From JBAZTO01 sp041661865 (lineage in GTDB: Bacteria; Planctomycetota; Phycisphaerae; SM23-33), in assembly GCA_041661865.1 (NCBI GenBank), contig JBAZTO010000058.1, forward strand, positions 1-23,020: DNA of 23,020 nt, given 5' to 3'. Shown here piece after piece: positions 14,264 through 23,020 of the stretch (position 1 is the first letter of the stretch; each line of letters begins with the position of its first letter). The translations under genes and the position numbers were made by a program. The notes under the pieces are model-generated. The model was given only the letters and a program-made list of their open reading frames with translations. It was not told the DNA's origin and searched no databases.

Positions 14264-17200
14264 ATGAGTAACAAGCGTGTCGTGCTCGTCACGTTGCTCC
14301 TGGCAGCCACTGCCGTCACCGTTTGGCAATTTGCGAAACGCAGCACGGTGTCCAGTCCGGTCCAAGCGCACGCACAACCTGCACCAGGCCGCCCGCCGTC
14401 GGCAGAAGGCAAGAAGCCTGTTGCCAACACTGCGGATACGGGTGTCGCCAAACCACCGACTTCGGCCAACCCCATTCCGGGACAGGGCCTGGCGTCCGCC
14501 GCAGCAAATGCCGCCGGTGGAACCAAGCCGGCTGAGGCCAAGGGTCGCTCGGCCAGATATGCCGCGACGATGGTGCCGCCCCTGCAGAACCTACAGCGCG
14601 GCAGCGAAATCGTCATCCCGTTGCCCGGTGGCGAACAGGCGACCGGCGTGGTCAATCTCGCGCTCGTGGATCCCAACGGGGTGGTTCGTGTCGGTGGCAG
14701 TCTCACCGGATCGGAAGCGGGCTCATTTTCCCTCTCCGGTAGCGCGCGCGGGATCGGCGGCCGGGTGCTGATGCCGGACAAGGAAGTGGCCTATGTCATC
14801 ATGCCCGCACCGGGCGGGCTGATGCGCGTGCATGAAATGCCTCTGGCCGGTGTCATCTGCTATCCGTTCCCGCGAGAGCCGAAGTCAGCCGGGATCCTGC
14901 CGACCGACATAGTGCCGCAGCCCCGCGCGGCGGCGCCGTTGCTAAGCAGCCGTCCGTCCGCCACGGCCGTGCTCTATCTCGTCTTCGATGGCGCGACCGT
15001 GACAGATCCGGATTGGAACGCCGGCAACACCATCGTGGCGCCGGCCTCCACGCTGAGCAATGTGCAGATCACCGAGGTCTGGAACCGGGTGAGGGAGGAT
15101 TATTGGCCGTTCAATATCGACATCACCACCGATCACACCCGCTACGCGTCCGCTCCCGTCGGGCAGCGCATGCGCATCATCATCACCGAGAACGATGTCG
15201 CGGAACCCGGCGCCGGTGGTGTGGCGATGTGGGGCAGCTTCACCTTGGCCGGGGCGCCTTATGAGGTCTTCACTTCCAACGTTCCGGCCTGGGTGTTCAA
15301 CAGCTCGGTCAATGGCGTGGCCGAGGCCATCTCGCACGAACTCGGCCACACCCTCGGCTTGGACCACGACGGACGCAATCCGCCGCTGACGGACTACTCC
15401 GATGACACCGGCGACTATTATTACGGCCACGGCAACACGAGCAGTGCGGTGGGCTGGGCCCCGATCATGGGCGCTGGCTACTACCAGAACCTCGTCCAAT
15501 GGAGCAAAGGCGAGTATCCGGGTGCCACCAACCAGGAGGACGACATCGCGGTGGTTGCCGGTACGGCCAGCTTCTCCGTCGCAGAATTAACTTTCACCAA
15601 CGTGACGGGTTTCATTGCCGACGAGGCGGGGGACTCGCGCGCCGCCGCCGCCGTGGTTGATGTCGCATCCGGTTCCCTGAATACCGCCGGGATCATCTCC
15701 AGCGCGGCCGACAGCGACTTCTATTCTTTCACGGTGGGTACGGCAACTAACTTCAACATCAATGCCGACCCGCCCGGCGCCTACACCAAGCAGGCCAACC
15801 TCGACATCCTCCTGGAACTGCAGGACAGCAGCGGCAACATCCTAGCCAGTTCAAATCCGGACACAGCCCTGCATGCCTCGATCAGCAAGTCGCTCGCTCC
15901 GGGCACCTATTACCTGAAGGTGGCGGGAGTGGGTCGAACCGGCAATGCGGGAGCGGGCGACTATGGCTATTCCAACTATGGCAGCACCGGGCAATACACG
16001 TTAGCTGGAACACTTGTCGCTTTCACGCCGGTTGCGCCGACGTTCAATGCCCAACCTTCGAACCAATCGGTGTCCGCAGGAGCGACGGCGCAGTTCACCG
16101 TCGCGGCCGGTGGCACTCCCGCACCGAGCTACCAATGGCAGCGCCTGCCCTCGGGCAGCGGCACATGGGGCGACTTGAGCAATGGCGGCGCCTATACCGG
16201 GGCCACCAGCGCGACGTTATCTGTCAGCGGCACCACTCTGGCGATGAGCGGAGATCAATTCCGATGTGTGGCCACCAACGATGTGGGCAGCGCCACGAGC
16301 AACGCGGCTATCCTCACGGTCAATCCAGTTGGCCCAACGTTCACGACCCAGCCGCAGAGCCAGGCGGTGACCGCGGGAACCTCGGTCACATTTACTGCCT
16401 CCGCCAGCGGCACGCCGGCGCCAACCTTCCAGTGGCAGAAGGACGGAGTGGATATCAGCGGTGCCACCGGCAGCTCATATACCATTGCGAGTGTTGTGCC
16501 TGGCGATGCCGGACCTTATCGGGTTGTCGCCACCAACACCGAGGGTAACGCCACGAGCAACACGGCCGTCCTCACGGTGAATGTCGCTCCTGCAATCACC
16601 CTCCAGCCCTCCAGTCAGACTATCGTTGAAGGGACTGCGGTAACTTTCACGGCCGCGGCCAGCGGGACACCCGCACCAACCTACCAATGGCAAAGAGACG
16701 GGGTGAACATAAGTGGAGCCACGGGGGCTTCATTCACCATCGCCAATGTCGTGCCGGGGAACGCCGGAGCCTACCGGGTGGTTGCGACCAACGTAGTCGG
16801 AGCCGCCATCAGCAATGCAGCCGTTCTCACGGTGGTTCCCCCGGGCCCGTTCGTCACGAACCTGAGCCCGACTCGACAGGTGTTTACTCCCGGCCAAAGC
16901 ATGAACCTGAGTGTCACCGCAACCGGCACCGGCACCATTACCTATCAATGGATCCATAACGGTCGCGCCATCCCGGGGGCGAATGGCTCCAACCTGAGCG
17001 TGGCGAGCCTGCTTTCGGCAGACTGCGGCTGGTATGCCGTGCTTCTAACCGACAGCAACGGCGCCCGGCGCAGCGCGCCGATCTTTGTGTTCGTATCTCC
17101 CGCACTCACGCAAGTGCGCGGCTGGGGGACCAACGACAACGGGCAGACCACCATTCCCGCGGGTTTGGCGAATGTGTTGTCAGTCGACTCAGGCGGGAAC

Positions 17201-20200
17201 CATTCATTGGCGTTGAAGGCGGATGGAACGATTGTTGGTTGGGGCTATACTGGCCTTGGGGCGACGACGATACCCGGAGGGCTGGCCGATGTGGTGGCTG
17301 TTTCAGCCGGCAGCGAGCATTCCCTGGCTCTGAGGGCTGATGGCACAGTGGTCGTTTGGGGGAGAAACTATGAGGGACAGGCGACAGTTCCTGCCGGCCT
17401 GACCGATGTGGTGACGATCTCTGGTGGCAACCAACATTCGCTGGCGCTAAAAAGCGACGGGACAGTCGTGGGCTGGGGCTACAATTATTCCGGGGAAGCG
17501 ACCGCCCCAGTGGGTCTGTCGGGCGTAGTTTCGATTTCAGCCGGGACTTCTTATTCCCTCGCCTTGAAGAGTGACGGAACCGTTGTCGCATGGGGTTACA
17601 ATGACCAGGGACAGGCGACCGTGCCGGCCGGCTTGGGCAACGTGGTGGCGATTGCGGCCGGCTATTCGCATTCGATGGCCTTGAAGGCGGATGGCACGGT
17701 TGTGGCGTGGGGCTTGAACAGCTCAGGCCAGACGTCCGTTCCCGCCGGCCTGACCAATGTGGCGGGGATTGCGGCCGGCTATTCACACTCACTCGCGTTG
17801 AAGTCGGACGGAACCGTCGTTGCCTGGGGAAATGATTCCTATGGCCAGTCCACAGGGCCTTCGGACCTGGCTAATGCCTTCGGGATTTCGTCTGGCGCAA
17901 ACTTCGGCATCGCGCTGCGCAATGCTGCAGGTGAAACCGCCCCGGCCATCACGACCCAGCCTGCCAGCCAGAACCTGGCGCAAACGCAGCAGGCCACCTT
18001 TACGGTGGTGGCGAATGGATTGGGAACACTGAGCTACCAATGGCGCAAGAATGGCGTGGATATCGCGGGCGCCACCGGGTCTTCCTACACCATCGTTGAA
18101 TTAGTCAATGCCGACGCGGGAAACTACGATGTCGTCGTGACCAATTACATTGGCTCTACGACCAGTGCCACGGCGGTGCTGACGGTCAATCCGCCGGCGG
18201 TCATCATCGGTCTCAGCCCAACCCGGCAAGTTCTGTTCCCGGGCCAGAATCTGAATCTGAGCGTAACAGCCACGGGCGTTGGGCCTCTAAGTTATCAATG
18301 GACGCGAAATGGGCGCCCGATTACCGGGGCAACGGGAAGCAGTTACTCGGTCCCGAGCGTCACGTTTGATCATGTCGGCTGGTATTTGGTGTATGTCATG
18401 GACAGCAACGGCAGCAAACGCAGTGCACCGTTCTTTGTCGGGATCGTGCCGGACGGAACGCCGATCCCGCCCCGGCAGCTTCGCGGCCTGACCTATTATA
18501 ACAACGCCACCCCGGCCTTGACCGATGTTTTGGCGATCGCGTCAGGTGTAGGGCATAGTCTGGCGCTAAGAAGCAACGGTTCAGTCTTTACCTGGAAACT
18601 CAATGATCAGGGGCAGACTTCAGTGCCCGCCGGACTAAATGACGCCATCGCGATTGCGGCGGGGGGTAATAGTTCATTCGCCTTACGAAGCGATGGTTCG
18701 CTGATCGGCTGGGGTGACAATGGGAGTGGTCAAATCAGCGTTCCAGCCGGATTGACCGATGTGGTGGCTGTGGCAACGGGTGGATATCATACTCTGGCGT
18801 TGAGAAGCGACGGCACTGTGGTCGCATGGGGATACAACTACGACGGGCAGGCATCGGTGCCAGCCGGGTTAACCGACGTGGTCGCAATCTCTGCCCGGGG
18901 CACCTATTCGATGGCATTGAAAAGCAATGGGACGGTGGTCAGTTGGGGTAAACTGATCAATAGTACAGCGGGAGTGCCTGCCAATCTGACGGACGTGATC
19001 GCGATCGCAGCGGGCGAGACCCATGCCCTGGCCCTGCGGAACAATGGCACGGTGGTCGAGTGGGGATATTATTCTCAGAATGAATTCGTCCCGACGACTT
19101 CACGGCCACCCAGCCTAACCGGAGTGGTGGCAATCGCTACAGGATCGCAAACCTCCTTTGCTGTCAAAAGCGATGGATCAGTAGTCGGTTGGGGCAACCT
19201 GATTGATGTGCAGATCAGCTCCCTGGCAGAACTCGACAAGGTCCTGGCTGTTTCGGCAGGATACTCTTTATACGTCGCCCTGCGCGACGCCGCTGCTGAT
19301 ACCGCGCCAATCGTTTCGATCGAGCCGGCCAGTCAAACCGTGGAGGAAACCCAGACCGCAACATGGACTGCGACCGTAACCGGAGCTGGACCCTGGAGCT
19401 TCCAATGGAGGAGGGACGGAGTGAATATTCCGGGGGCGACGGCGGCCATGCTGACGAAAACGAACATCACCGTCGCCGATGCCGGCAACTACGACGTGGT
19501 AGTCACCAACTACAAGGGTTCGACCACCAGCGCGCCGGTGACGCTGTCGGTCATTCCACTCCCCCCCATCACCTGCCTGAGCCCGATCCGGCAGATGGTC
19601 GCGCCTGGGCAAACCCTCACGCTGAGCATCTCCGCGACGGGCTTCGGCTCGCTCAGCTACCAGTGGTTGCATAACGGACTGCCGGTCGCTGGTGCGACCG
19701 GCGCGACCCTTTCCGTGGCCAATGCAACACCACGGGCTAACGGCTGGTATTATGCAAAGGTCACCGATTCGAACGGCACCCGCCGAAGTGCGACCTTCTT
19801 TGTGCGGGTGGCCCCCGCGATCACTCAAATCCGCATCGTCGGAACCTATCCGGCGGAGTTGGCCAATGTGCCAGCCGGACTCAATGATGTGGTGAACATA
19901 GCAGCCGGAAATTACCACGCCCTGGCCCTGCATGCCGATGGCACGGTTACATCTTGGGGGGCCAACAATGAAGGGCAATCGACGGTGCCCGCCGGCCTGA
20001 CCAACGTGGTGGCGGTGGCTGCGGGCAGTTACCGCTCCCTGGCGCTGAAGGCGGACGGCACCGTGCTGGGTTGGGGCATCACTACCAGTGCCGCGCCCGC
20101 GGGATTGAGTGATGTCGTGGCGATTGCCGCGGGCTCGATGCATTCCCTGGCGTTGAAAGCAGATGGCACCGTCGTGGCTTGGGGATTCAGCAACAACGGT

Positions 20201-23020
20201 CTGATCAATGTGCCGGCGGGATTGAGCGACGTCGTGGCGATTGCCGCTGGTTACAATTATTCGCTCGCTCTGAAAAACAACGGCACGGTCGTGATCTGGG
20301 GGCGCAACGAATATGGAACCAACGCCCAGGTGCCCGCGGGTCTCAACAATGTCACGGCTGTCGCGGGAGGCTACACACGGACCTTCGTCATCAAGGGCGA
20401 CGGGGCGGTGGTCGGTTGGCAGCCTCAGGGGGCAGTGCCGGCGGCCATTCCCGGAGGGCTGGTAGATCCGCAGGCGTTGGCGCAGGACATCGCAGTCACG
20501 AGCGATGGGCGACTCGTTGTCTGGAATAGCTATGATGCGGTGGCAGTCCCGGTCTACCCGGACATTGATCGCACTTTCTCGGTGGCAAGCAACGGGGTTG
20601 GCTTCGCCATTCGGGATGCCTCGGCTGACACGGTTCCGGTGATTGTCCAGCAACCGGTCAGCCAGACCTTGGTGGATGCGCAATCGGTCGTGTTGTCAGT
20701 GCAGGCGGGCGGCGGCGGACCTTACGCTTATCAGTGGCGGAAAAATGAAGTAAACATCGCCGGGGCGACTGCCTCGACTCTGGCCTTCGCCAGCGTGCAG
20801 TTTGCGGATGCCGGCAACTATGATGTCGTGGTCACCAATCCGCAGGGGTCAACCACCAGTGCGGTCGCGGTGCTGAGCGTGAATGCCGTCCCAACCATAA
20901 CCGGGCTCAGTGCCTTCAACCAGTTGCTCGCGCCCGGACAGGCCCTGAGCCTGAGTGTCACGGCCACGGGCACGGGTGCACTGGGTTATCAATGGTATTA
21001 CAACGGCCAGCTCATTCCAGGGGCAACCGGCGCAAATTACTCCCCAGGCAGCGTGACCGTGCAGAACAGCGGTTGGTATCACGTGGCGGTGACCGACTCC
21101 CACGGCACCCGGTATAGCCCGCCGATCACGGTCAAGGTCGTGCCACTGACGACGCAGGTGGTTACCTGGGGCAGCAATTTGAACGGCCAGAATGTTGTCC
21201 CGGCCGGGTTGAGCAACGCCGTGAGCATTGATACCCACTATCAAACCATTCTCGTGCTTAAGCGGGACGGCACAGTAGTAGCTTGGGGGGATAACTCCAA
21301 CGGTCAAAGAAATGTCCCGACTGGGTTGGTCAATGTAGTGGCAATCGCCGCCGGGTCGCAGCATTCCCTCGCGTTAAAGGCGGACAGCACAATCGTGGCC
21401 TGGGGTATTGCCACCAACGGAATCACGAGTGTGCCGGCCGGCTTGGTGAATGTGATCGCGATCGACGCCGGCGGCGATCACACTCTCGCTCTGAAGAATG
21501 ACGGCACGGTGGTGGCTTGGGGTGGCAATGCGGCCGGACAATGCACCGTGCCTGCGAATTTGTATAACGTCGTAGGTGTGGCGGCGGGTGCAGGGTTTTC
21601 CCTCGCTCTGAAACGTGATGGAACGGTGGCCGGTTGGGGCAATACCACGATCCCGGCCGGCCTGTCTGATGTGATTGCCATATCTGCAACCAATGGGCAT
21701 GCACTTGCCTTGAGGCGGGACGGCATGGTCTTCGCTTGGGGGGCGAATTACAACAGTCAGACAACTGTGCCGGCTGGACTGGCAAGTGTTTCCAGCGTCG
21801 CAGCCGCGTGGGATAGCAGCGTGGTCCTCAAACAGAACGGCACGGTGGTGGCGTGGGGGGCCAGGGCGGACTCGTATAGCCCGTATCCCGGAAATATTTC
21901 AAACGGTCTGGCCGTGGCTGGAGGCTGGCTGTTCTGGCTGGCGCTGGTCGATCCGTCGCCGGTTACTGCCCCTGTATTCACCACTCAACCCGTCACTCAA
22001 GCGGTTGGGGTTGGAAGCAATGTCGGTTTCAGTGTCACGGCCACTGGCACCCCGGCGCCGGCTTACCAATGGCAACGACTGCCGGCCGGCAGCGGCGTCT
22101 GGGACAACCTGAGCAACGGCGGCACCTATTTCGGTACGATCACCTCAACCCTGACCATTACAGGCGCCACCTGGGCCATGGGCGGCGACCAATTTCGGTG
22201 CGTGGTGTCGAACTCCGCCGGCTCAGCCACCAGCAATCCAGCGACTCTGACTATCCTGCAGCCACTCTCCGACTTCAACTTTGACGGCCGTCCGGATCTG
22301 ATCTGGCAGAACCGGAACACGGGCGAGCGCGGGTTCTGGCTGATGAACGGGACGGCGGTGGGGACGTACGTGTCGCTGGCGACAGTGAACGCCGATTTGC
22401 AGGTCGTCGGCTACGGGGATTTCAACGCCGACGGACAGGCTGACCTGGTGTGGTCGAACCTGGCTACCGGCGAGCGAAAGCTGTGGCTGATGAACGGGGC
22501 AACGATGGGCAGCGAGGTGACCCTCGCCACTGTGGGCACGGAATGGGAGATTGCCGGGGTGGCGGACTTCAACGGAGATGGCAAGCCGGACATCGTCTGG
22601 CAAAACACGATCAGCGGGCAGCGGGGGATGTGGCTGATGAACGGCACCACGGTGGGGACTTTCATCGAGTTCGCGGTTGTGGGGACGGAGTGGCAGATCG
22701 CGGCGACGGGTGACTTCAACGGGGACGGGAAGCCGGACATCGTGTGGCAGAACACGATCAGTGGTCAGCGGGGGATGTGGCTGATGAACGGCACCACAGT
22801 GGGGACTTTCATCGAGTTCGCGACCGTGGGCACGGAGTGGTCGATCATGGGAGCGGCGGATTTCAATGGGGACGGGCACACGGACATCGTGTGGCAGAAC
22901 GCGATCAGCGGGGAACGTGGCATGTGGATCATGAACGGCACGTCGGTCGGTAGCTACGTTGCCTTTGCGACGGTAGGAACGGAGTGGACCTTGGGCCGGA
23001 TGCCGTACCGGCGGGCGGTG
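14264..23020 (+). CDS. Giant secreted metzincin-type protease with seven-bladed RCC1-like cassettes, Ig domains and FG-GAP tail (3' partial, 2,919+ aa)
   Basis: The start is fixed by an in-frame TAA at 14252-14254, three codons before ATG 14264; no Shine-Dalgarno sequence precedes it. The frame is open to the window edge, which falls on a codon boundary. Order by residue: hydrophobic N-terminal segment 6-23 followed by Lys-Arg; Ala/Pro-rich linker to about 95; pro-domain-like region about 100-205 with Cys199; metzincin-type protease about 225-430, with HELGHTLGLDHD at 358-369 and a candidate Met-turn at Met402; PPC domain 449-584; Ig-like domains 592-689, 690-772, 774-859 and 862-948; seven RCC1-like blades 950-1222; then three rounds of two Ig-like domains plus seven blades (1226-1676, 1682-2119, 2125-2561); an Ig-like domain 2571-2664; and FG-GAP-type repeats from 2669. 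It is a paralogue of the 4,184-residue protein by its head and tail, while the middle is of a different blade type. About five more repeats (roughly 245 residues) are expected beyond the window. Confidence 0.94.
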   Translation, partial: MSNKRVVLVTLLLAATAVTVWQFAKRSTVSSPVQAHAQPAPGRPPSAEGKKPVANTADTGVAKPPTSANPIPGQGLASAAANAAGGTKPAEAKGRSARYAATMVPPLQNLQRGSEIVIPLPGGEQATGVVNLALVDPNGVVRVGGSLTGSEAGSFSLSGSARGIGGRVLMPDKEVAYVIMPAPGGLMRVHEMPLAGVICYPFPREPKSAGILPTDIVPQPRAAAPLLSSRPSATAVLYLVFDGATVTDPDWNAGNTIVAPASTLSNVQITEVWNRVREDYWPFNIDITTDHTRYASAPVGQRMRIIITENDVAEPGAGGVAMWGSFTLAGAPYEVFTSNVPAWVFNSSVNGVAEAISHELGHTLGLDHDGRNPPLTDYSDDTGDYYYGHGNTSSAVGWAPIMGAGYYQNLVQWSKGEYPGATNQEDDIAVVAGTASFSVAELTFTNVTGFIADEAGDSRAAAAVVDVASGSLNTAGIISSAADSDFYSFTVGTATNFNINADPPGAYTKQANLDILLELQDSSGNILASSNPDTALHASISKSLAPGTYYLKVAGVGRTGNAGAGDYGYSNYGSTGQYTLAGTLVAFTPVAPTFNAQPSNQSVSAGATAQFTVAAGGTPAPSYQWQRLPSGSGTWGDLSNGGAYTGATSATLSVSGTTLAMSGDQFRCVATNDVGSATSNAAILTVNPVGPTFTTQPQSQAVTAGTSVTFTASASGTPAPTFQWQKDGVDISGATGSSYTIASVVPGDAGPYRVVATNTEGNATSNTAVLTVNVAPAITLQPSSQTIVEGTAVTFTAAASGTPAPTYQWQRDGVNISGATGASFTIANVVPGNAGAYRVVATNVVGAAISNAAVLTVVPPGPFVTNLSPTRQVFTPGQSMNLSVTATGTGTITYQWIHNGRAIPGANGSNLSVASLLSADCGWYAVLLTDSNGARRSAPIFVFVSPALTQVRGWGTNDNGQTTIPAGLANVLSVDSGGNHSLALKADGTIVGWGYTGLGATTIPGGLADVVAVSAGSEHSLALRADGTVVVWGRNYEGQATVPAGLTDVVTISGGNQHSLALKSDGTVVGWGYNYSGEATAPVGLSGVVSISAGTSYSLALKSDGTVVAWGYNDQGQATVPAGLGNVVAIAAGYSHSMALKADGTVVAWGLNSSGQTSVPAGLTNVAGIAAGYSHSLALKSDGTVVAWGNDSYGQSTGPSDLANAFGISSGANFGIALRNAAGETAPAITTQPASQNLAQTQQATFTVVANGLGTLSYQWRKNGVDIAGATGSSYTIVELVNADAGNYDVVVTNYIGSTTSATAVLTVNPPAVIIGLSPTRQVLFPGQNLNLSVTATGVGPLSYQWTRNGRPITGATGSSYSVPSVTFDHVGWYLVYVMDSNGSKRSAPFFVGIVPDGTPIPPRQLRGLTYYNNATPALTDVLAIASGVGHSLALRSNGSVFTWKLNDQGQTSVPAGLNDAIAIAAGGNSSFALRSDGSLIGWGDNGSGQISVPAGLTDVVAVATGGYHTLALRSDGTVVAWGYNYDGQASVPAGLTDVVAISARGTYSMALKSNGTVVSWGKLINSTAGVPANLTDVIAIAAGETHALALRNNGTVVEWGYYSQNEFVPTTSRPPSLTGVVAIATGSQTSFAVKSDGSVVGWGNLIDVQISSLAELDKVLAVSAGYSLYVALRDAAADTAPIVSIEPASQTVEETQTATWTATVTGAGPWSFQWRRDGVNIPGATAAMLTKTNITVADAGNYDVVVTNYKGSTTSAPVTLSVIPLPPITCLSPIRQMVAPGQTLTLSISATGFGSLSYQWLHNGLPVAGATGATLSVANATPRANGWYYAKVTDSNGTRRSATFFVRVAPAITQIRIVGTYPAELANVPAGLNDVVNIAAGNYHALALHADGTVTSWGANNEGQSTVPAGLTNVVAVAAGSYRSLALKADGTVLGWGITTSAAPAGLSDVVAIAAGSMHSLALKADGTVVAWGFSNNGLINVPAGLSDVVAIAAGYNYSLALKNNGTVVIWGRNEYGTNAQVPAGLNNVTAVAGGYTRTFVIKGDGAVVGWQPQGAVPAAIPGGLVDPQALAQDIAVTSDGRLVVWNSYDAVAVPVYPDIDRTFSVASNGVGFAIRDASADTVPVIVQQPVSQTLVDAQSVVLSVQAGGGGPYAYQWRKNEVNIAGATASTLAFASVQFADAGNYDVVVTNPQGSTTSAVAVLSVNAVPTITGLSAFNQLLAPGQALSLSVTATGTGALGYQWYYNGQLIPGATGANYSPGSVTVQNSGWYHVAVTDSHGTRYSPPITVKVVPLTTQVVTWGSNLNGQNVVPAGLSNAVSIDTHYQTILVLKRDGTVVAWGDNSNGQRNVPTGLVNVVAIAAGSQHSLALKADSTIVAWGIATNGITSVPAGLVNVIAIDAGGDHTLALKNDGTVVAWGGNAAGQCTVPANLYNVVGVAAGAGFSLALKRDGTVAGWGNTTIPAGLSDVIAISATNGHALALRRDGMVFAWGANYNSQTTVPAGLASVSSVAAAWDSSVVLKQNGTVVAWGARADSYSPYPGNISNGLAVAGGWLFWLALVDPSPVTAPVFTTQPVTQAVGVGSNVGFSVTATGTPAPAYQWQRLPAGSGVWDNLSNGGTYFGTITSTLTITGATWAMGGDQFRCVVSNSAGSATSNPATLTILQPLSDFNFDGRPDLIWQNRNTGERGFWLMNGTAVGTYVSLATVNADLQVVGYGDFNADGQADLVWSNLATGERKLWLMNGATMGSEVTLATVGTEWEIAGVADFNGDGKPDIVWQNTISGQRGMWLMNGTTVGTFIEFAVVGTEWQIAATGDFNGDGKPDIVWQNTISGQRGMWLMNGTTVGTFIEFATVGTEWSIMGAADFNGDGHTDIVWQNAISGERGMWIMNGTSVGSYVAFATVGTEWTLGRMPYRRAV
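15335..15469 (+). other. Zinc-binding active site and Met-turn of the second protease domain
   Basis: HELGHTLGLDHD at residues 358-369 gives His358, His362 and His368 as zinc ligands and Glu359 as the catalytic base. APIMG supplies Met402. The region between is longer than in the paralogue and Tyr/Asp-rich (a DYSDDTGDYYYGHG stretch). All key residues are present. Confidence 0.88.
17111..17930 (+). repeat. RCC1-like cassette 1 of the third gene: seven blades
   Basis: There are seven repeats of about 40 residues with the pattern VVAWGxNxxGQxTVPAGLxxVVxIAAG, then HSLALKxDGT. Counting WG cores gives seven, from VRGWGTNDNGQ to VVAWGNDSYGQ. The cassette begins at the WG strand and ends with the ALR strand that completes the last blade, the opposite phase from the blocks in the preceding giant gene. 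The repeats are clean and similar to one another. Confidence 0.9.
18470..19290 (+). repeat. RCC1-like cassette 2 of the third gene: seven blades
   Basis: Seven blades can be counted. The first (LRGLTYYNNATP) and second (FTWKLNDQGQ) have lost the exact WG, and the fifth to seventh have diverged loops. The cassette ends in a YVALRDAAADT segment, closely like the ends of cassettes 1 and 3. Confidence 0.85.
19825..20620 (+). repeat. RCC1-like cassette 3 of the third gene: seven blades, last ones degenerate
   Basis: Five clear blades (the first starting IRIVGTYPAEL) are followed by two weak ones whose WG cores have become GWQPQG and VVWNSYD. The total is still seven, and the cassette closes with FAIRDASADT. 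Conservation of the count despite sequence decay suggests that fold closure is under selection. Confidence 0.8.
21153..21945 (+). repeat. RCC1-like cassette 4 of the third gene: seven blades
   Basis: Seven blades can be counted, from VVTWGSNLNGQ to VVAWGARADSYS. The fifth is shortened by loss of the GQxTV loop. An Ig-like domain and then the FG-GAP-type tail follow. Confidence 0.87.
22268..23020 (+). repeat. FG-GAP/VCBS-type array of the third gene, first five repeats (cut by window edge)
   Basis: Five repeats of about 49 residues start with SDFNFDGRPD. Each one matches the repeat of the same rank in the 4,184-residue protein: repeat 1 has WQNRN, repeat 2 has ERKLWLMNG, repeats 3 and 4 have WQNTISGQRGMW, and repeat 5 ends in LGRMPYRRAV. 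The window ends exactly inside that last shared segment. Confidence 0.92.

Overview
The window is GC-rich and is almost entirely occupied by one tandem family of giant, repeat-built extracellular proteins on the + strand. It reads as a free-living bacterium, most likely Verrucomicrobiota (Opitutales-like) or a relative in the PVC group. The basis is the mix of RCC1-like, putative-Ig (He_PIG), Ig-like, PPC and FG-GAP/VCBS domains in proteins of 3,000 to 4,000 residues, with no Shine-Dalgarno sequence at the starts. That placement is inference; there is no marker gene here.

Layout. (1) Positions 1-391 hold the last 129 residues of a first family member, cut by the window edge; they are FG-GAP-type repeats. 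(2) Positions 423-12977 hold a complete 4,184-residue protein. Its order is N-terminal membrane segment, Ala/Pro-rich linker, pro-domain-like beta region, metzincin zinc protease domain, PPC domain, and three large blocks of exactly 14 RCC1-like blades each, separated by Ig and He_PIG domains. It ends in ten FG-GAP-type repeats. (3) Positions 12978-14263 are intergenic. They hold the decayed C-terminal half of an IS256-family transposase on the - strand, with one nonsense codon and three frameshifts, and about 520 bases with no convincing gene. (4) Positions 14264-23020 hold the first 2,919 codons of a third member. It has the same N-terminal protease head and the same C-terminal FG-GAP tail, but its middle is built from four cassettes of exactly seven shorter RCC1-like blades, each preceded by Ig domains. 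It runs off the window in its fifth FG-GAP repeat.

How they fit together. All three genes appear to make secreted or surface-anchored proteins. Members 2 and 3 share a protease head, and all three share the FG-GAP tail. The central propeller section has been exchanged between members while both ends were kept. Blade counts in multiples of seven (14, 14, 14 and 7, 7, 7, 7) strongly suggest closed seven-bladed propellers: six in protein 2 and four in protein 3. No substrate or ligand can be read from the sequence. Adhesion, matrix building or extracellular proteolysis are possible roles, not conclusions.
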